This document shows, piece after piece, positions 44,757 to 54,272 of a stretch of 64,000 bases of DNA (the first letter of the stretch is position 1; each line of letters opens with the position of its first letter). Source of the stretch: Laspinema palackyanum D2a (GTDB taxonomy: Bacteria; Cyanobacteriota; Cyanobacteriia; Cyanobacteriales; Laspinemataceae). The notes under the pieces were generated by a model, which did no database searches, was not told the origin of the DNA, and was given only the letters and a program-made list of their open reading frames with translations. The stretch is taken from positions 212,342 through 276,341 of the forward strand of contig JAMXFF010000002.1 of assembly GCA_025370845.1 (NCBI GenBank), read 5' to 3'. The translations under genes were made by a program, and so were the position numbers.

Positions 44757-45827
44757 TTGACTTCCCTGTCCATTAATCTGTCATTTTTAATTCCCAAACC
44801 CACGGGGATTACCACTTATGCTAACCAAATTGTTCCTTATTTGACCCCTCTGGAGCCGACTTTATTAATCGGGCGGGAATTAGCTCCTTATAATTGTTAT
44901 TTAGTTCCAGAAGATTTAACCACAGATTATGGAAAGAAAGGTCATTTGAAGCGGTTATGGTGGACCCAACAACATCTGCCGAAAATTTATAAAAGCCTGC
45001 GATCGCAACTGCTGTTCTCCCCAGTGCCGGAAGCCCCCTTGTTTTCGGCCTGTCGGTCTGTGGTCATGGTTCATGATTTTATTCCCCTGCGCTTTCCCAA
45101 CAAGCGCTCTCCCTTAACCTATTATCATCGCTATTATATTCCCCTGGTGTTGCAGCAAGCGACTCATATTGTCTGTAATTCCATATCCACTGCCCGGGAT
45201 ATTAGTAACTTTTGTAAAATATCGGCGGATAAAATTACCCCCATTCCCTTGGGATATGATACGGATAATTTTAAAGTTTTAAATCTGCCTGTTAGTAATT
45301 ATTTTCTCTATGTGGGTCGCTGTGACCCCTATAAAAATTTGCATCGAGTGATAGCAGCATTTGCGAATATAGCTCAGGGGTCTGAGTATGAATTGTGGTT
45401 AGCCGGTTCCTCTGATCCCCGATACAGTCCCGCCCTCCAGGAACAGGTCAAAGAGTTGGGATTGGGTGAACGAGTGAAATTTCTGGAATATGTGCCCTAC
45501 GAGAAATTGCCGGTATTGATGAATCAGGCGATCGCCCTCGTCTTTCCTTCCCTGTGGGAAGGATTTGGTTTGCCTGCCTTAGAAGCAATGGCCTGTGGCA
45601 CCCCGGTAATCACCTCAAATCGATCTTCGCTGCCGGAAGTGACCGGGGATGCCGCAATCCTAGTTGATCCGTACAATATTCGAGAAATTTCCAGTGCCAT
45701 GCTGGCGGTGGCCCTGGGTGTCACGACGCGATCGCGCCTCCGGGAACTGGGTCTGGCCCGTGCCAGTCAATTTAGTTGGTCTAAAACCGGAATCTCCACA
45801 GGAGAAATTTTAAAAGACTACCTTTAA
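44757..45827 (+). CDS. GT4 family glycosyltransferase
   Basis: 356-aa GT-B glycosyltransferase. The start is TTG 44757 with GAGGTG at 44744-44749; no ATG is available near the N-terminus SLSINLSFLIPKPTGITTYA. Motifs: VMVHDFIPLRFP, CNSISTARDI, FLYVGRCDPYKNLHRVI and the nucleotide-sugar site PSLWEGFGLPALEAMACGTPVI (E-x7-E). The overall pattern matches mannosyl/rhamnosyl-type GT4 enzymes. It follows the GT2 gene after 63 bp and probably belongs to the same polysaccharide unit. Confidence 0.86.
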   Translation: MTSLSINLSFLIPKPTGITTYANQIVPYLTPLEPTLLIGRELAPYNCYLVPEDLTTDYGKKGHLKRLWWTQQHLPKIYKSLRSQLLFSPVPEAPLFSACRSVVMVHDFIPLRFPNKRSPLTYYHRYYIPLVLQQATHIVCNSISTARDISNFCKISADKITPIPLGYDTDNFKVLNLPVSNYFLYVGRCDPYKNLHRVIAAFANIAQGSEYELWLAGSSDPRYSPALQEQVKELGLGERVKFLEYVPYEKLPVLMNQAIALVFPSLWEGFGLPALEAMACGTPVITSNRSSLPEVTGDAAILVDPYNIREISSAMLAVALGVTTRSRLRELGLARASQFSWSKTGISTGEILKDYL

Positions 45828-45883
45828 GGATGAATGAACAAGGATGCACAAAATCCCCACAATTCATCCTTGTTCATTCATCC
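45828..45883. terminator. long perfect hairpin after the GT4 gene
   Basis: Arms of 19 bp match perfectly (45828-45846 with 45865-45883) around an 18-nt loop. There is no T-run afterwards, so it may be an RNA-stabilising element or a mobile-repeat remnant as much as a terminator. Confidence 0.6.
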
Positions 45884-46024
45884 GTGATCCTTCTATCTTG
45901 AGCCTCTTAACCGGCTTAACTCCGGATTTCAGATTTTTACTCTTGTTTAGTAGGATATTTCTGTGGAAATGCTATTCTCCACAGTGAATCTATATATTGG
46001 TGTGTGTGTGGAGTGAATAAATTT

Positions 46025-47560
46025 ATGGTAACAACTCCAGCCTGGACGCAAGGCTCTGGATCAAACGGCTCATCCTTAACCCTCGCCGGGGTGAATGGGT
46101 CTAAATCGGTACAAAACCCCAAACCCATTGCGGGTAAAGAGGTCATCAATCGCCTTTCCGTGGTAGAAACCGGAATTTATCTGCCCAATACTCCCTTATT
46201 TGGGACCGATGGAATTCGCGGACGAGTGGGAGATTTTCTGAATGCGCCCCTCGCCTTGCAGGTCGGATTTTGGGCCGGTCAGGTCCTGAAAGCCCAAAGT
46301 GGGACAACGGGTCCGATTATTTTAGGACAAGATTCTCGCAATTCTAGCGATATGTTAGCAATGGCCCTCACTGCGGGGCTGACTTCGGCAGGGTTAGAGG
46401 TTTGGAATTTAGGATTATGTCCGACCCCCTGCGTTGCCTACTTGACGAGCGTTTCTGAAGCCATTGGCGGGGTGATGATTTCGGCGAGTCACAATCCCCC
46501 GGGGGATAATGGAATTAAGTTTTTTGGATCCGACGGGACGAAGCTACCGGCTGCGGTGCAAAAGTTGATTGAAGCCGGGATTCGAGGGCAGATGGACTCG
46601 GGGAATGGAACTGGGGCCTGGGGCCATCAATATTATAGGCCCGAGTTAGTAGCAGATTACGCGAAAGCGTTGCAACTCCCGTTGATTTATGGTAATGGGA
46701 CTGAGGAATTGCCATTACAGGGAATGCGGATTGTTTTAGATTTGGCCTGGGGTGCAGCGGCGATGTTGGCCCCGGAGGTGTTTAAGGCATTGGGGGCTGA
46801 GATTATCTGCTTGCACGATCGCCCCGATGGCGATCGCATTAATGTCGGCTGCGGTTCCACCCATCTGGATGTCCTGCAATCCACCGTCAAGGCTTACAAT
46901 GCCGATATGGGATTTGCTTTTGATGGCGATGCCGATCGCGTCTTAGGGGTGGATGATAGAGGCCGCCCGATTGATGGGGATTATATTCTATATTTGTGGG
47001 GACATACCCTGGAACAGTCCGGTCAACTCCCGGATTCCACGATTGTAGCTACGGTAATGTCTAATTTAGGCTTTGAACGGGCCTGGGAAAAATTGGGGGG
47101 TAAACTACTCAGAACTCCCGTAGGCGATCAGCACGTCCATGCAGAAATGCTGCGTACCGGGTCTATGTTAGGTGGTGAACAATCCGGTCATATCCTCTGT
47201 CGCCACTATGGGGTTACTGGAGATGGCGTGATGACGGCGATTCATCTGGCAACCGTGGTTAGGCAACAGGGCGGTTCTCTAGGGCAGATGGTGGATGAGA
47301 GTTTCCAGACCTATCCACAATTGTTAAGGAATGTGCGGGTAGAAGACCGCGATCGCCGGATGGATTGGGAAAGTTGCGAACCCGTGCAAATTGCGATCGA
47401 TCGCGCCACTACAGCAATGGGCGATCAGGGCAGGATTTTAGTTCGAGCTTCCGGTACTGAACCCTTGATCCGGGTGATGGTGGAAGCAGCAACGGCGGAA
47501 CTGGCAAATTATTGGACAGATAATTTAGTTCGAGTTGTTGAGCAACATTTGGCCGCTTAG
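46025..47560 (+). CDS. glmM: phosphoglucosamine mutase
   Basis: Converts glucosamine-6-phosphate to glucosamine-1-phosphate for UDP-GlcNAc, cell wall and glycan synthesis. ATG 46025 gives 511 aa, about 60 more than E. coli GlmM; the first 50 residues are a low-complexity Ser/Thr/Gly leader. Core motifs: [20 protein letters not shown], the phospho-serine loop [17 protein letters not shown] near residue 152, metal-binding [12 protein letters not shown] near 299, GGEQSGHI and the phosphate-binding [18 protein letters not shown]-GlcNAc is the donor of GT41 O-GlcNAc transferases, so the location may be relevant. Confidence 0.92.
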   Translation: MVTTPAWTQGSGSNGSSLTLAGVNGSKSVQNPKPIAGKEVINRLSVVETGIYLPNTPLFGTDGIRGRVGDFLNAPLALQVGFWAGQVLKAQSGTTGPIILGQDSRNSSDMLAMALTAGLTSAGLEVWNLGLCPTPCVAYLTSVSEAIGGVMISASHNPPGDNGIKFFGSDGTKLPAAVQKLIEAGIRGQMDSGNGTGAWGHQYYRPELVADYAKALQLPLIYGNGTEELPLQGMRIVLDLAWGAAAMLAPEVFKALGAEIICLHDRPDGDRINVGCGSTHLDVLQSTVKAYNADMGFAFDGDADRVLGVDDRGRPIDGDYILYLWGHTLEQSGQLPDSTIVATVMSNLGFERAWEKLGGKLLRTPVGDQHVHAEMLRTGSMLGGEQSGHILCRHYGVTGDGVMTAIHLATVVRQQGGSLGQMVDESFQTYPQLLRNVRVEDRDRRMDWESCEPVQIAIDRATTAMGDQGRILVRASGTEPLIRVMVEAATAELANYWTDNLVRVVEQHLAA

Positions 47561-47941
47561 AGTTGAATTATCCCGTTAAGTTGCACTCTTAAATCGGAAT
47601 AAATTTAGAAAAGAAGGCGCGAGCGATCGGGTCTTCTTTTCTTTTTTCTTTGTTTGGGGAGAGTAGGACAGGAGTCTATTCGTTAAAAATAGGGGCTGTG
47701 GAGGGCTGCATGGGCTTCAGGACCGAGCGCAGGGGTAGCTCAGGAGGGGTGCAATTTTTGGTGGTGTAATTCTCTATCTGCCCGGTGGTAATGGCGATCG
47801 CCACTCCCGGAAGCTGGATATAGCCGACTGAGTGGATTTGATGTTATCAATAAGAAGTGATTAGTCGGGTTTGTGTGACTGTCCGTAGAAAGGTCCGTCG
47901 GTTCGAGAGTCTAATTCCTGGGGAAGATTCACCATCGGAAT
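47561..47941. other. intergenic region between glmM and hpsL-like gene
   Basis: No gene seen. A probable terminator lies at 47607-47648. The remaining 290 bp includes scattered HIP1-like sites and the promoter of the next operon; no clear -10/-35 pair was called. Confidence 0.4.
47607..47648 (+). terminator. Rho-independent terminator after glmM
   Basis: AGAAAAGAAG (47607-47616) pairs with CTTCTTTTCT (47633-47642), followed by a T-rich tract. Confidence 0.7.
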
Positions 47942-49594
47942 ATGTTAAAAAGCAAGCAAAAATCTAAGAAAAAGTCCCAAACCAATCAGGAGACACAAGC
48001 GCCTTCTCTGAGCAAAAAAGAACTGGCTGTCCAACAAAAGAAGGTTGATCGCGAACGCAAAGCGATGATTCGATCGTTTCAGACCTATGGAGGTCTCGGT
48101 GCAGCGATCGGGATCGTACTTTTTTTTGTGGCGGACTACAAGTTAGCGATCGCTGGTGGCGGTGGAGTGGCGGTTTTATTACTGTCCTACAAATACCCGC
48201 GTTTAGCGATGTGGGGCTTCATGATCTATATGCCGTTCGCTGGGACCATTACCTACTGGGTTGGCGGGGGAAATGCCATCTTTCAACTGGCTAAAGATGG
48301 GTTTTACATTCCCGGGGCGATCGCCCTGTACCAAGAGATCAAGCGCAAAAAACTGTCCTTTTTAATTCCCCCCCAACTGGGTCCAGCGTTGAATATTCTA
48401 TTATTCGTCTGCCTCCTCACCCTGGCGTTTGTCAACGGTGCTCAGCAGTTTGCCCCCAAACCCCAGGGACAGCCGATCGCTATGGGACTCTTGGGTCTGA
48501 AAGTCTTCATCGGCTATGTTCCCTTGCTCGGCTGCAGTTATTATCTGATCCGTAATAAAAAGGAGTTTCTGTGGCTGACACGCACCCATGTCATTCTGGC
48601 TGTGATCTGCTGTGGACTGGGTGTTGTGCAGTATTGGCTTCTGCTGACAGGTCGCTGTGCAGGCACTCGCGGCTATACGGGGGAAGCTCTATTTAAAGCC
48701 ACCCTTGATGCTAAATGTCTCGTCGGGGGTTCCCTGGTTTTTAGTCCTGAGCAGAGTATGATTCGCTTACCCGGTACCTTTGTTGCCCCCTGGCAGTGGG
48801 CTTGGTTCCTGATTGCTAACCTCTTTTTTACCTTTGCTTCAGCGTTTAACGATCCCTCATTAGTCTGGCAGCTTCTCAGCTTTTTGGGAATGGCCTTAGT
48901 CTTTGTCAATTCAGTCATTTCCGGTCAACGAATTGCTCTAGCTCTTGTACCTGTATTTGCTGTTATTCTGTTGGTAGTCACCGGCCAAGTGACCAATCTG
49001 AAACGATTTATTCCCATCGCAATCGGACTTTCTATCTTAGGATTTGGGGCGATGGCACTCTTCCCGGATGTGGTTACTGAACGGATCGATAGTTTTGTAA
49101 GTCGCTGGAATGCTTCTCCGCCTACGGATTTTATCGCACACCAAGCTGAATTTACCTCAAAAGGACAGGATGGCTTTTTTGGGAATGGATTAGGACGAGC
49201 TACTAACTCCGCTCGGATGTTCGGGGAGCCTAGGCTGATCGAAACCTACTACCCTAAATTACTCTATGAAATTGGCCCAGTGGGAGTCATGGGGTTTCTG
49301 ATTTTCGTGACGACTCTGACCTATCTCGCTTTTAAAACCTATCGGTCTGTCAAAGATAAAAATCTCCGAGGCTATGGCGCATCCTATTGGGTTTTTATCT
49401 TGTTTATCAGCTATAACACTTACTATTATCCTCTGGATGTAGACCCGGTTGCGGTCTATTACTGGGTCTTTGCCGGGTTGCTGTTCAAGTTGCCCGACCT
49501 CGACCGAGAGGTTGCCCAAGAAAAACTTGAAGCGGAGGAACTGGGTTTACTCGATAATAAACGGTCCTCTAAAAAGAAGCCGAAAAAGAAATAA
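47942..49594 (+). CDS. hpsL: O-antigen polymerase/ligase-like membrane protein (HpsL-like)
   Basis: 550-aa polytopic membrane protein with charged Lys-rich ends (KSKQKSKKKSQ at the start, KRSSKKKPKKK at the end) and about ten to twelve hydrophobic segments between residues 50 and 520. A large loop with Arg and acidic residues (FVSRWNASPPTDFIAHQAEF, GNGLGRATNSAR) resembles the catalytic periplasmic loop of Wzy/O-antigen ligase proteins. In filamentous cyanobacteria a protein of this shape, HpsL, is the proposed polymerase of the hormogonium polysaccharide. The three downstream glycosyltransferases are in the order expected from memory of that cluster. The symbol is given on that synteny. Confidence 0.7.
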   Translation: MLKSKQKSKKKSQTNQETQAPSLSKKELAVQQKKVDRERKAMIRSFQTYGGLGAAIGIVLFFVADYKLAIAGGGGVAVLLLSYKYPRLAMWGFMIYMPFAGTITYWVGGGNAIFQLAKDGFYIPGAIALYQEIKRKKLSFLIPPQLGPALNILLFVCLLTLAFVNGAQQFAPKPQGQPIAMGLLGLKVFIGYVPLLGCSYYLIRNKKEFLWLTRTHVILAVICCGLGVVQYWLLLTGRCAGTRGYTGEALFKATLDAKCLVGGSLVFSPEQSMIRLPGTFVAPWQWAWFLIANLFFTFASAFNDPSLVWQLLSFLGMALVFVNSVISGQRIALALVPVFAVILLVVTGQVTNLKRFIPIAIGLSILGFGAMALFPDVVTERIDSFVSRWNASPPTDFIAHQAEFTSKGQDGFFGNGLGRATNSARMFGEPRLIETYYPKLLYEIGPVGVMGFLIFVTTLTYLAFKTYRSVKDKNLRGYGASYWVFILFISYNTYYYPLDVDPVAVYYWVFAGLLFKLPDLDREVAQEKLEAEELGLLDNKRSSKKKPKKK

Positions 49595-49673
49595 ACCCGA
49601 CCCCTCAACCGCCCAGTTTCCTTGCCGATCGCCTTCAACTCCTCTAAACTCTAAACTTTCAACCCTTAACTCC

Positions 49674-50666
49674 ATGTCTTTGCCCTCGATTTCTGTGATT
49701 ATTCCCACCTACAACCGGGAAAAGGTGCTCAGAGAGACTCTCGCCGATGTCCTCCAACAAGACTACCCGGATTTTGAGGTGATCGTGGTGGATCAAACCG
49801 CCACCCATGAACCCGAAACCGATGCCTATCTGCAATCCCTCGCCGAATCCGATCGCATTCAGTGGTTGCGCCTGGATTGGGCGAGTTTACCCGGGGCTCG
49901 CAACTATGCCGTGCGCCGATCGCAGGGGGCAATTATTCTATTTCTCGATGATGATGTCCAACTTCCCCCGGGTTTTCTGCACGCTCATGCGCGCAATTAC
50001 CTGGATCACCCCGAAATCGGGGCGATCGCCGGTCGGGTTTTCGATCGCATGAAACTCGCTGACTCCGGTGGCGGTTTAACCATCGAGGATTTACCCCCAG
50101 AAGCAATGGACCCGGGAATTGCCTGGTATTATATCGACTTGGTGCATACCGTCAAACCCCAGGAAGTCCTCTCCGTTCGCGGTTGCAATATGTCCTTCCG
50201 TCGCGAGATTTTTGACAAGTACGGATTGCACTTTGACGAACGCTTCCGAGGCAGCGCCGTCCGAGAAGAATCAGATTTTTGCTTGCGTTTGCGACAAACT
50301 GGATACAAAATCTGGTATGAACCGGACGCTCACTTAATTCATTTAGGAGAAGAAACCGGCGGCTGTCATGATATTAGCACTCGCTCAATTAGCTATCAAA
50401 TCACCTTTTATCACAACCATTTTCTCCTGGGCTTAAAAAATCTCACCCTCTCCCAATGTCTGCGCTTTTTCTCTCGGTTATTCGACTGCCATGTTCTGGG
50501 TCATCCCCCCTGCAATAAAAGTGGGTCGCCGATTAAAACCCTCGTGCGGTTTTGGTTCTATACCCTGGGATTTTTCAATGCCGTTGGCACCGTGCTCCAA
50601 TCGAGCTTTCAGGATGGACAAATTTACAGCCAACAAGATGAACTAGCCAATTCTCAAAAACCCTGA
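49674..50666 (+). CDS. GT2 family glycosyltransferase, hps-type cluster
   Basis: 330-aa GT-A glycosyltransferase. ATG 49674 (MSLPSISVIIPTYNRE) is chosen; the frame is open upstream but overlaps the polymerase gene. Motifs: IVVDQTATHEPETDAYL, GARNYAVRRSQGAIILFLDDDVQLPPGF with the metal-binding DDD, CNMSFRREIF and EESDFCLRLRQTGY. It resembles the GT2 enzyme (HpsN) found between HpsL and HpsO in hormogonium-polysaccharide clusters. It starts 80 bp after the polymerase gene and ends 24 bp before the next glycosyltransferase, so an operon is likely. Donor and acceptor are unknown. Confidence 0.82.
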   Translation: MSLPSISVIIPTYNREKVLRETLADVLQQDYPDFEVIVVDQTATHEPETDAYLQSLAESDRIQWLRLDWASLPGARNYAVRRSQGAIILFLDDDVQLPPGFLHAHARNYLDHPEIGAIAGRVFDRMKLADSGGGLTIEDLPPEAMDPGIAWYYIDLVHTVKPQEVLSVRGCNMSFRREIFDKYGLHFDERFRGSAVREESDFCLRLRQTGYKIWYEPDAHLIHLGEETGGCHDISTRSISYQITFYHNHFLLGLKNLTLSQCLRFFSRLFDCHVLGHPPCNKSGSPIKTLVRFWFYTLGFFNAVGTVLQSSFQDGQIYSQQDELANSQKP

Positions 50667-50689
50667 CCTATCAATTTATTGTAGATGCT

Positions 50690-51862
50690 GTGAAAATTCT
50701 AGTTGCCAGCCATACTTATATTGTTGATTTAAACCGGGAAAAGTTACGCAAACTAGCCCAACTTGCTCCCGGGATTGAAGTTACCGTGGTGGTTCCTCGG
50801 CGATGGCGTCCTGGTGGCGTTCAAAATAAACTCATCGAAACCCAATTTCTGGAAGAAGGTTCGTTTCGAGTAATGCCGATTTCTAATTTTAGCCAGAACA
50901 ATCAAGGACTCTTGACCTTTGGCGCGGATTTAATTTCCCTGTTGCGGCAGTGGCGTCCCGATATTATTCAAGTGGAACAGGGTGCGAAGGCGATCGCCTA
51001 CTCGGAATTTATCACTTTAAACCGATTGCTGGGATTAAAAGCAAAAAATCTCTTCTTTACTTGGTGGAATCTCCCTTATCAATTAAAATTCCCGGTTTCT
51101 GTCTTAGAATCCTATAATTTGCGCCATACCGATGGCATTATTGTGGGCAATCAAGATGGGGCGGAAATTTTGCGCGATCGCGGCTATTCCGGCCCCCTCA
51201 AAATCATGCCTCAACTCGGCGTTGATGAAACCCTCTTTCGTCCCCATCCTCAACCGGAACTCCGCACCCAACTCGCCATTCTACCCGATGAATTTGTTGT
51301 GGGGTTTGTCGGGCGGTTTGTGGAAGAAAAAGGATTGCTCACCTTACTCCAGTCTTTATCGCAGTTAGCCGATAAACCTTGGAAATTGGTGTTATTGGGT
51401 CGCGGTCCTTTAAAAGACACCCTGTTCCAAAAAGCCACAGAATTGAAACTGCAAAATCGGCTAATTTGGATTGAAAGTGTTCCCCATGATGAGGTCCAGC
51501 GCTATATTAACTTAATGGATGTTTTGGTTCTCCCTTCGGAAACCACCGATAAGTTTAAAACCCTAACTTCTGCCGGATGGAAAGAACAATTTGGTCATGT
51601 TTTAATTGAAGCAATGGCTTGTCAAGTTGCGGTGATTGGGTCGGATTCCGGGGAAATTCCTAACGTCATTCAAGATGCGGGATTAGTCTTTCCCGAAGGG
51701 AATGCGGAAGCGTTGCAAGATTGCCTCTCTAAACTCATGGACAACCCTGTATTTGCGGAGGAATTGGCTCATCGCGGTTATCAACGGGCAATGGAACATT
51801 ATACCAATCAGGCGCTTGCTCAACAACAGTTTGAATTTTATCAGACCATTTTGGAGGAGTAG
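50690..51862 (+). CDS. hpsO: GT4 family glycosyltransferase (HpsO-like)
   Basis: 390-aa GT-B glycosyltransferase with a GTG start. The N-terminus ILVASHTYIVDLNREKL and VTVVVPRRWRPGG are distinctive for the HpsO group as I remember it. The C-terminal half has VGFVGRFVEEKGLLTLLQ, SETTDKFKTLTSAGWKEQFG and HVLIEAMACQVAVIGSDSGE (E-x7-E type donor site). It is predicted to be peripheral on the cytoplasmic membrane, adding a sugar to a lipid-linked repeat unit of the extracellular polysaccharide. The symbol is tentative. Confidence 0.75.
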   Translation: MKILVASHTYIVDLNREKLRKLAQLAPGIEVTVVVPRRWRPGGVQNKLIETQFLEEGSFRVMPISNFSQNNQGLLTFGADLISLLRQWRPDIIQVEQGAKAIAYSEFITLNRLLGLKAKNLFFTWWNLPYQLKFPVSVLESYNLRHTDGIIVGNQDGAEILRDRGYSGPLKIMPQLGVDETLFRPHPQPELRTQLAILPDEFVVGFVGRFVEEKGLLTLLQSLSQLADKPWKLVLLGRGPLKDTLFQKATELKLQNRLIWIESVPHDEVQRYINLMDVLVLPSETTDKFKTLTSAGWKEQFGHVLIEAMACQVAVIGSDSGEIPNVIQDAGLVFPEGNAEALQDCLSKLMDNPVFAEELAHRGYQRAMEHYTNQALAQQQFEFYQTILEE

Positions 51863-51870
51863 GGGTATAG

Positions 51871-51919
51871 GAGGCAGAGCCTCGTTTTGAGCATTCCTAG
51901 GCAGAGCCTAGGAACGAGG
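51871..51919. repeat. GAGGCAGAGCCTC-type hairpin repeat
   Basis: GAGGCAGAGCCTC (51871-51883) is followed by TTCCTAGGCAGAGCCTAGGAA (about 51894-51914) and ACGAGG. Both halves are palindromes around CAGAG. Related dispersed hairpins are common in cyanobacterial genomes; function unknown. Confidence 0.7.
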
Positions 51920-52052
51920 ATGTAGGAGGGGTTAAATATTCTAATTTTAGCATTTTCTACAGGTATGATTTGCCTTATTTTGGATGGGGATCATCTCGCT
52001 TGCTATTCCCCTCAAAGTTCTCCCTAAAACCGTTAAATTCTTATTTTAATCT

Positions 52053-53258
52053 ATGAAAATTTTACAAATTATTCCGTCTATTTCCCTGGTTTATGGAGGG
52101 CCGAGTCAAATGGTGTTGGGGTTGTCGGCAGCCCTGGCGCGACAAGGTGAAGAAGTGACGATATTAACGACTAATTCTAATGGAGATGTGGGACAAGCAC
52201 CTCTGGATGTTCCCCTGGACTCCCCAGTAGAACAGGATGGATATCAAATCCGCTATTTTCCTTGTTCTCCCTTTCGTCGTTATAAATTTTCGGTGGATTT
52301 ATTACGGTGGTTATCTATCAATGGGAGCGAGTATGATATTGCCCACTTACACGCCCTATTTTCTCCGGTAATTTCTGGGGCGGCAACGGTGGCAAGACTG
52401 CGGAAGATTCCTTATATTTTGCGCCCGTTAGGAACCCTGGATCCGGCAGATTTGCGAAAGAAAAACGCGATGAAGCAAGTTTATACGGCATTGTGGGAAC
52501 GGGGGAATTTAGCAGGGGCGGCAGCGATTCATTTTACGAGTGCAGAAGAGGCGAAGATTTCTGAACGGTTTGGGGTGAAAACCCGGGATTTAATCATTCC
52601 CTTGGGGGTGAGTTTACCGGGAATGGATGGAAAGTTGACAGCGGAGGAACGGCAGGAACGAGGTAAAAAGATGCGGGAGGAATTGGGAATAGCAGATAAT
52701 CGCCCCCTCGTTCTGTTTCTGTCGCGGATTGAACCGAAAAAGGGATTAGATTTATTGTTACCGGCATTAGAAAAGTTACTTGCTCAAGGGTTAGCGTTTC
52801 ATTTTGTGTTAGCGGGAAGCAATCCCCAAGATCCAGAATATGAGGGAAAAATTAGAGCGCAAATTGCTGATTCTCCCCTTGCTGATTGTACGACTTTGCC
52901 CGGGTTTGTGCGGGGAGAGTTTAAAGTATCGTTGCTTCAGGCAGCAGATATTTTTGTGCTGCCGTCTTATTATGAGAACTTTGGGATTGCGGTGGCGGAG
53001 GCAATGGCAGCAGGAACGGCAGTTTGTGTTTCTCGGGGGGTTTATATCTGGGAAGATGTTCTGGAAGCGGGTGCCGGTTGGGTGGGGAATGGGACTGTCG
53101 AGGAAATCGCACAGTTGCTTTCGGAGGCAGTCGCCAATCCCCAGGAGTGTCAGAAGCGGGGAGAGAAGGGTCAGGAGTATGCGGCGATTCATTACAATTG
53201 GGATGCGATCGCCCAGCAAACCCTGGGGGCATACAGAGAGATTCTCGCGCCCGGATAA
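52053..53258 (+). CDS. hpsP: GT4 family glycosyltransferase (HpsP-like)
   Basis: 401-aa GT-B glycosyltransferase starting MKILQIIPSISLVYGGPSQM. Motifs: GGPSQMVLGLSAALARQGEEV, DIAHLHALFSPV, YILRPLGTLDP, VLFLSRIEPKKGLDLLL and LPSYYENFGIAVAEAMAAGTAV (E-x7-E donor site). It is the third glycosyltransferase after the polymerase gene, separated from the second by 190 bp containing a hairpin repeat. Position and N-terminus suggest HpsP of the hormogonium-polysaccharide cluster; the symbol is tentative. It likely acts on the cytoplasmic face of the membrane. Confidence 0.75.
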   Translation: MKILQIIPSISLVYGGPSQMVLGLSAALARQGEEVTILTTNSNGDVGQAPLDVPLDSPVEQDGYQIRYFPCSPFRRYKFSVDLLRWLSINGSEYDIAHLHALFSPVISGAATVARLRKIPYILRPLGTLDPADLRKKNAMKQVYTALWERGNLAGAAAIHFTSAEEAKISERFGVKTRDLIIPLGVSLPGMDGKLTAEERQERGKKMREELGIADNRPLVLFLSRIEPKKGLDLLLPALEKLLAQGLAFHFVLAGSNPQDPEYEGKIRAQIADSPLADCTTLPGFVRGEFKVSLLQAADIFVLPSYYENFGIAVAEAMAAGTAVCVSRGVYIWEDVLEAGAGWVGNGTVEEIAQLLSEAVANPQECQKRGEKGQEYAAIHYNWDAIAQQTLGAYREILAPG

Positions 53259-53381
53259 GGCGATCGCCTTATTCCCTGGGATAAATACCCTGAATGCCTC
53301 GAACTTCAGAACCCTTGAATTTATTCGCTACACTTGATAACAAACAGATTGATCTACAGTTGAGGGTTTGGGGAATGATTT

Positions 53382-54125
53382 ATGTGGACTAACAGGGATT
53401 ACAAGCAAACATTAGGGGTGGCAATCTTGCTCAGTCTCGGGGTAACCCCCAAAGTGCAAGCGATCGCACCATCCATGAGAGAGCATTTTGAAACCTCTCA
53501 AATTCCAGCAACGGTTTGGGTGGCGCAGGGAATGGAGGAATTCCCGGAAGCGGAACGGTATTATACCGAAGGCGCAAAACTCCAGGATGAGGGGAATTTA
53601 GAGGGAGCAGTCGCTTCTTATCAGCAAGCGATTCGACTGAATCCTAATTTTACCGAAGCGCAAATCAATATGGGAGTTGCCTTAGTCAATCTAGGGCGAA
53701 TTTCTGAGGCGATCGCCGCCTACCGAAATGCCATTGCTACGAATTCCCAATTAGCTGCCGCTCATTATAATTTAGCCAATGCCTTGGCACAACAACAGGA
53801 CTTCGATGAGGCGATCGCTGCCTATCGAGAAGCCATTCGTCTCCAGCCTAACTATGATAAAGCTTACTATAATATGGGCAATATTTTAGTTAATCTCGGG
53901 GAAATTTCAGAAGCCATATCCGCCTATCAGAAAGCCATTGAAATTAATCCCACTTTTGCCGAAGCCTATGGCAATTTAGGCATGATTTTATCGCAACAAG
54001 GCGCTCAAACTGAAGCGACTCAAGCTTTACAAACTGCCCGAGATTTATTCCAAAGACAGGGCAATTTTTCGGCAGTAAGTCGCCTTGAGCGCTTGTTACA
54101 ACAACCGGGAACTCGTTCTAATTAA
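53382..54125 (+). CDS. exported tetratricopeptide-repeat protein
   Basis: 247 aa. A short hydrophobic N-terminus (YKQTLGVAILLSLGVTPKVQA) looks like a Sec signal peptide. Residues about 55-230 hold five TPR units, such as AIAAYREAIRLQPNYDKAYY and AISAYQKAIEINPTFAEAYG, forming a protein-binding superhelix. No catalytic domain is present. It lies 124 bp downstream of the hpsP-like gene in the same direction and could be a periplasmic assembly factor for the polysaccharide, but the spacing allows an independent gene. Confidence 0.78.
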   Translation: MWTNRDYKQTLGVAILLSLGVTPKVQAIAPSMREHFETSQIPATVWVAQGMEEFPEAERYYTEGAKLQDEGNLEGAVASYQQAIRLNPNFTEAQINMGVALVNLGRISEAIAAYRNAIATNSQLAAAHYNLANALAQQQDFDEAIAAYREAIRLQPNYDKAYYNMGNILVNLGEISEAISAYQKAIEINPTFAEAYGNLGMILSQQGAQTEATQALQTARDLFQRQGNFSAVSRLERLLQQPGTRSN

Positions 54126-54158
54126 TTTCAAATGTGGGGATTCCCCGCTAAAAGGTTG

Positions 54159-54257
54159 AGAAACCGGGTTTCTTTCCTCAATTTGAGCTGATTAGCAAAA
54201 ATTGTTACAGAAACCCGGTTTCTTAGTCTGGGGTATGGGTTGAGAAGTCGGGTTTCT
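54159..54257. repeat. AGAAACC palindromic repeat, third copy
   Basis: AGAAACCGGGTTTCT (54159-54173) and AGAAACCCGGTTTCT (54209-54223) flank GCAAAAATTGTTAC; a partial GAGAAGTCGGGTTTCT follows at 54242-54257. Same family as the copies at 16485-16635, again between convergent genes. Confidence 0.82.
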
Positions 54258-54272
54258 TGATTGGTGTGGTCT

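Noticed and set aside
49449-49673. N-terminal extension of the GT2 gene
   Set aside because: It overlaps the polymerase gene in another frame and is basic low-complexity sequence; ATG 49674 begins the family domain.
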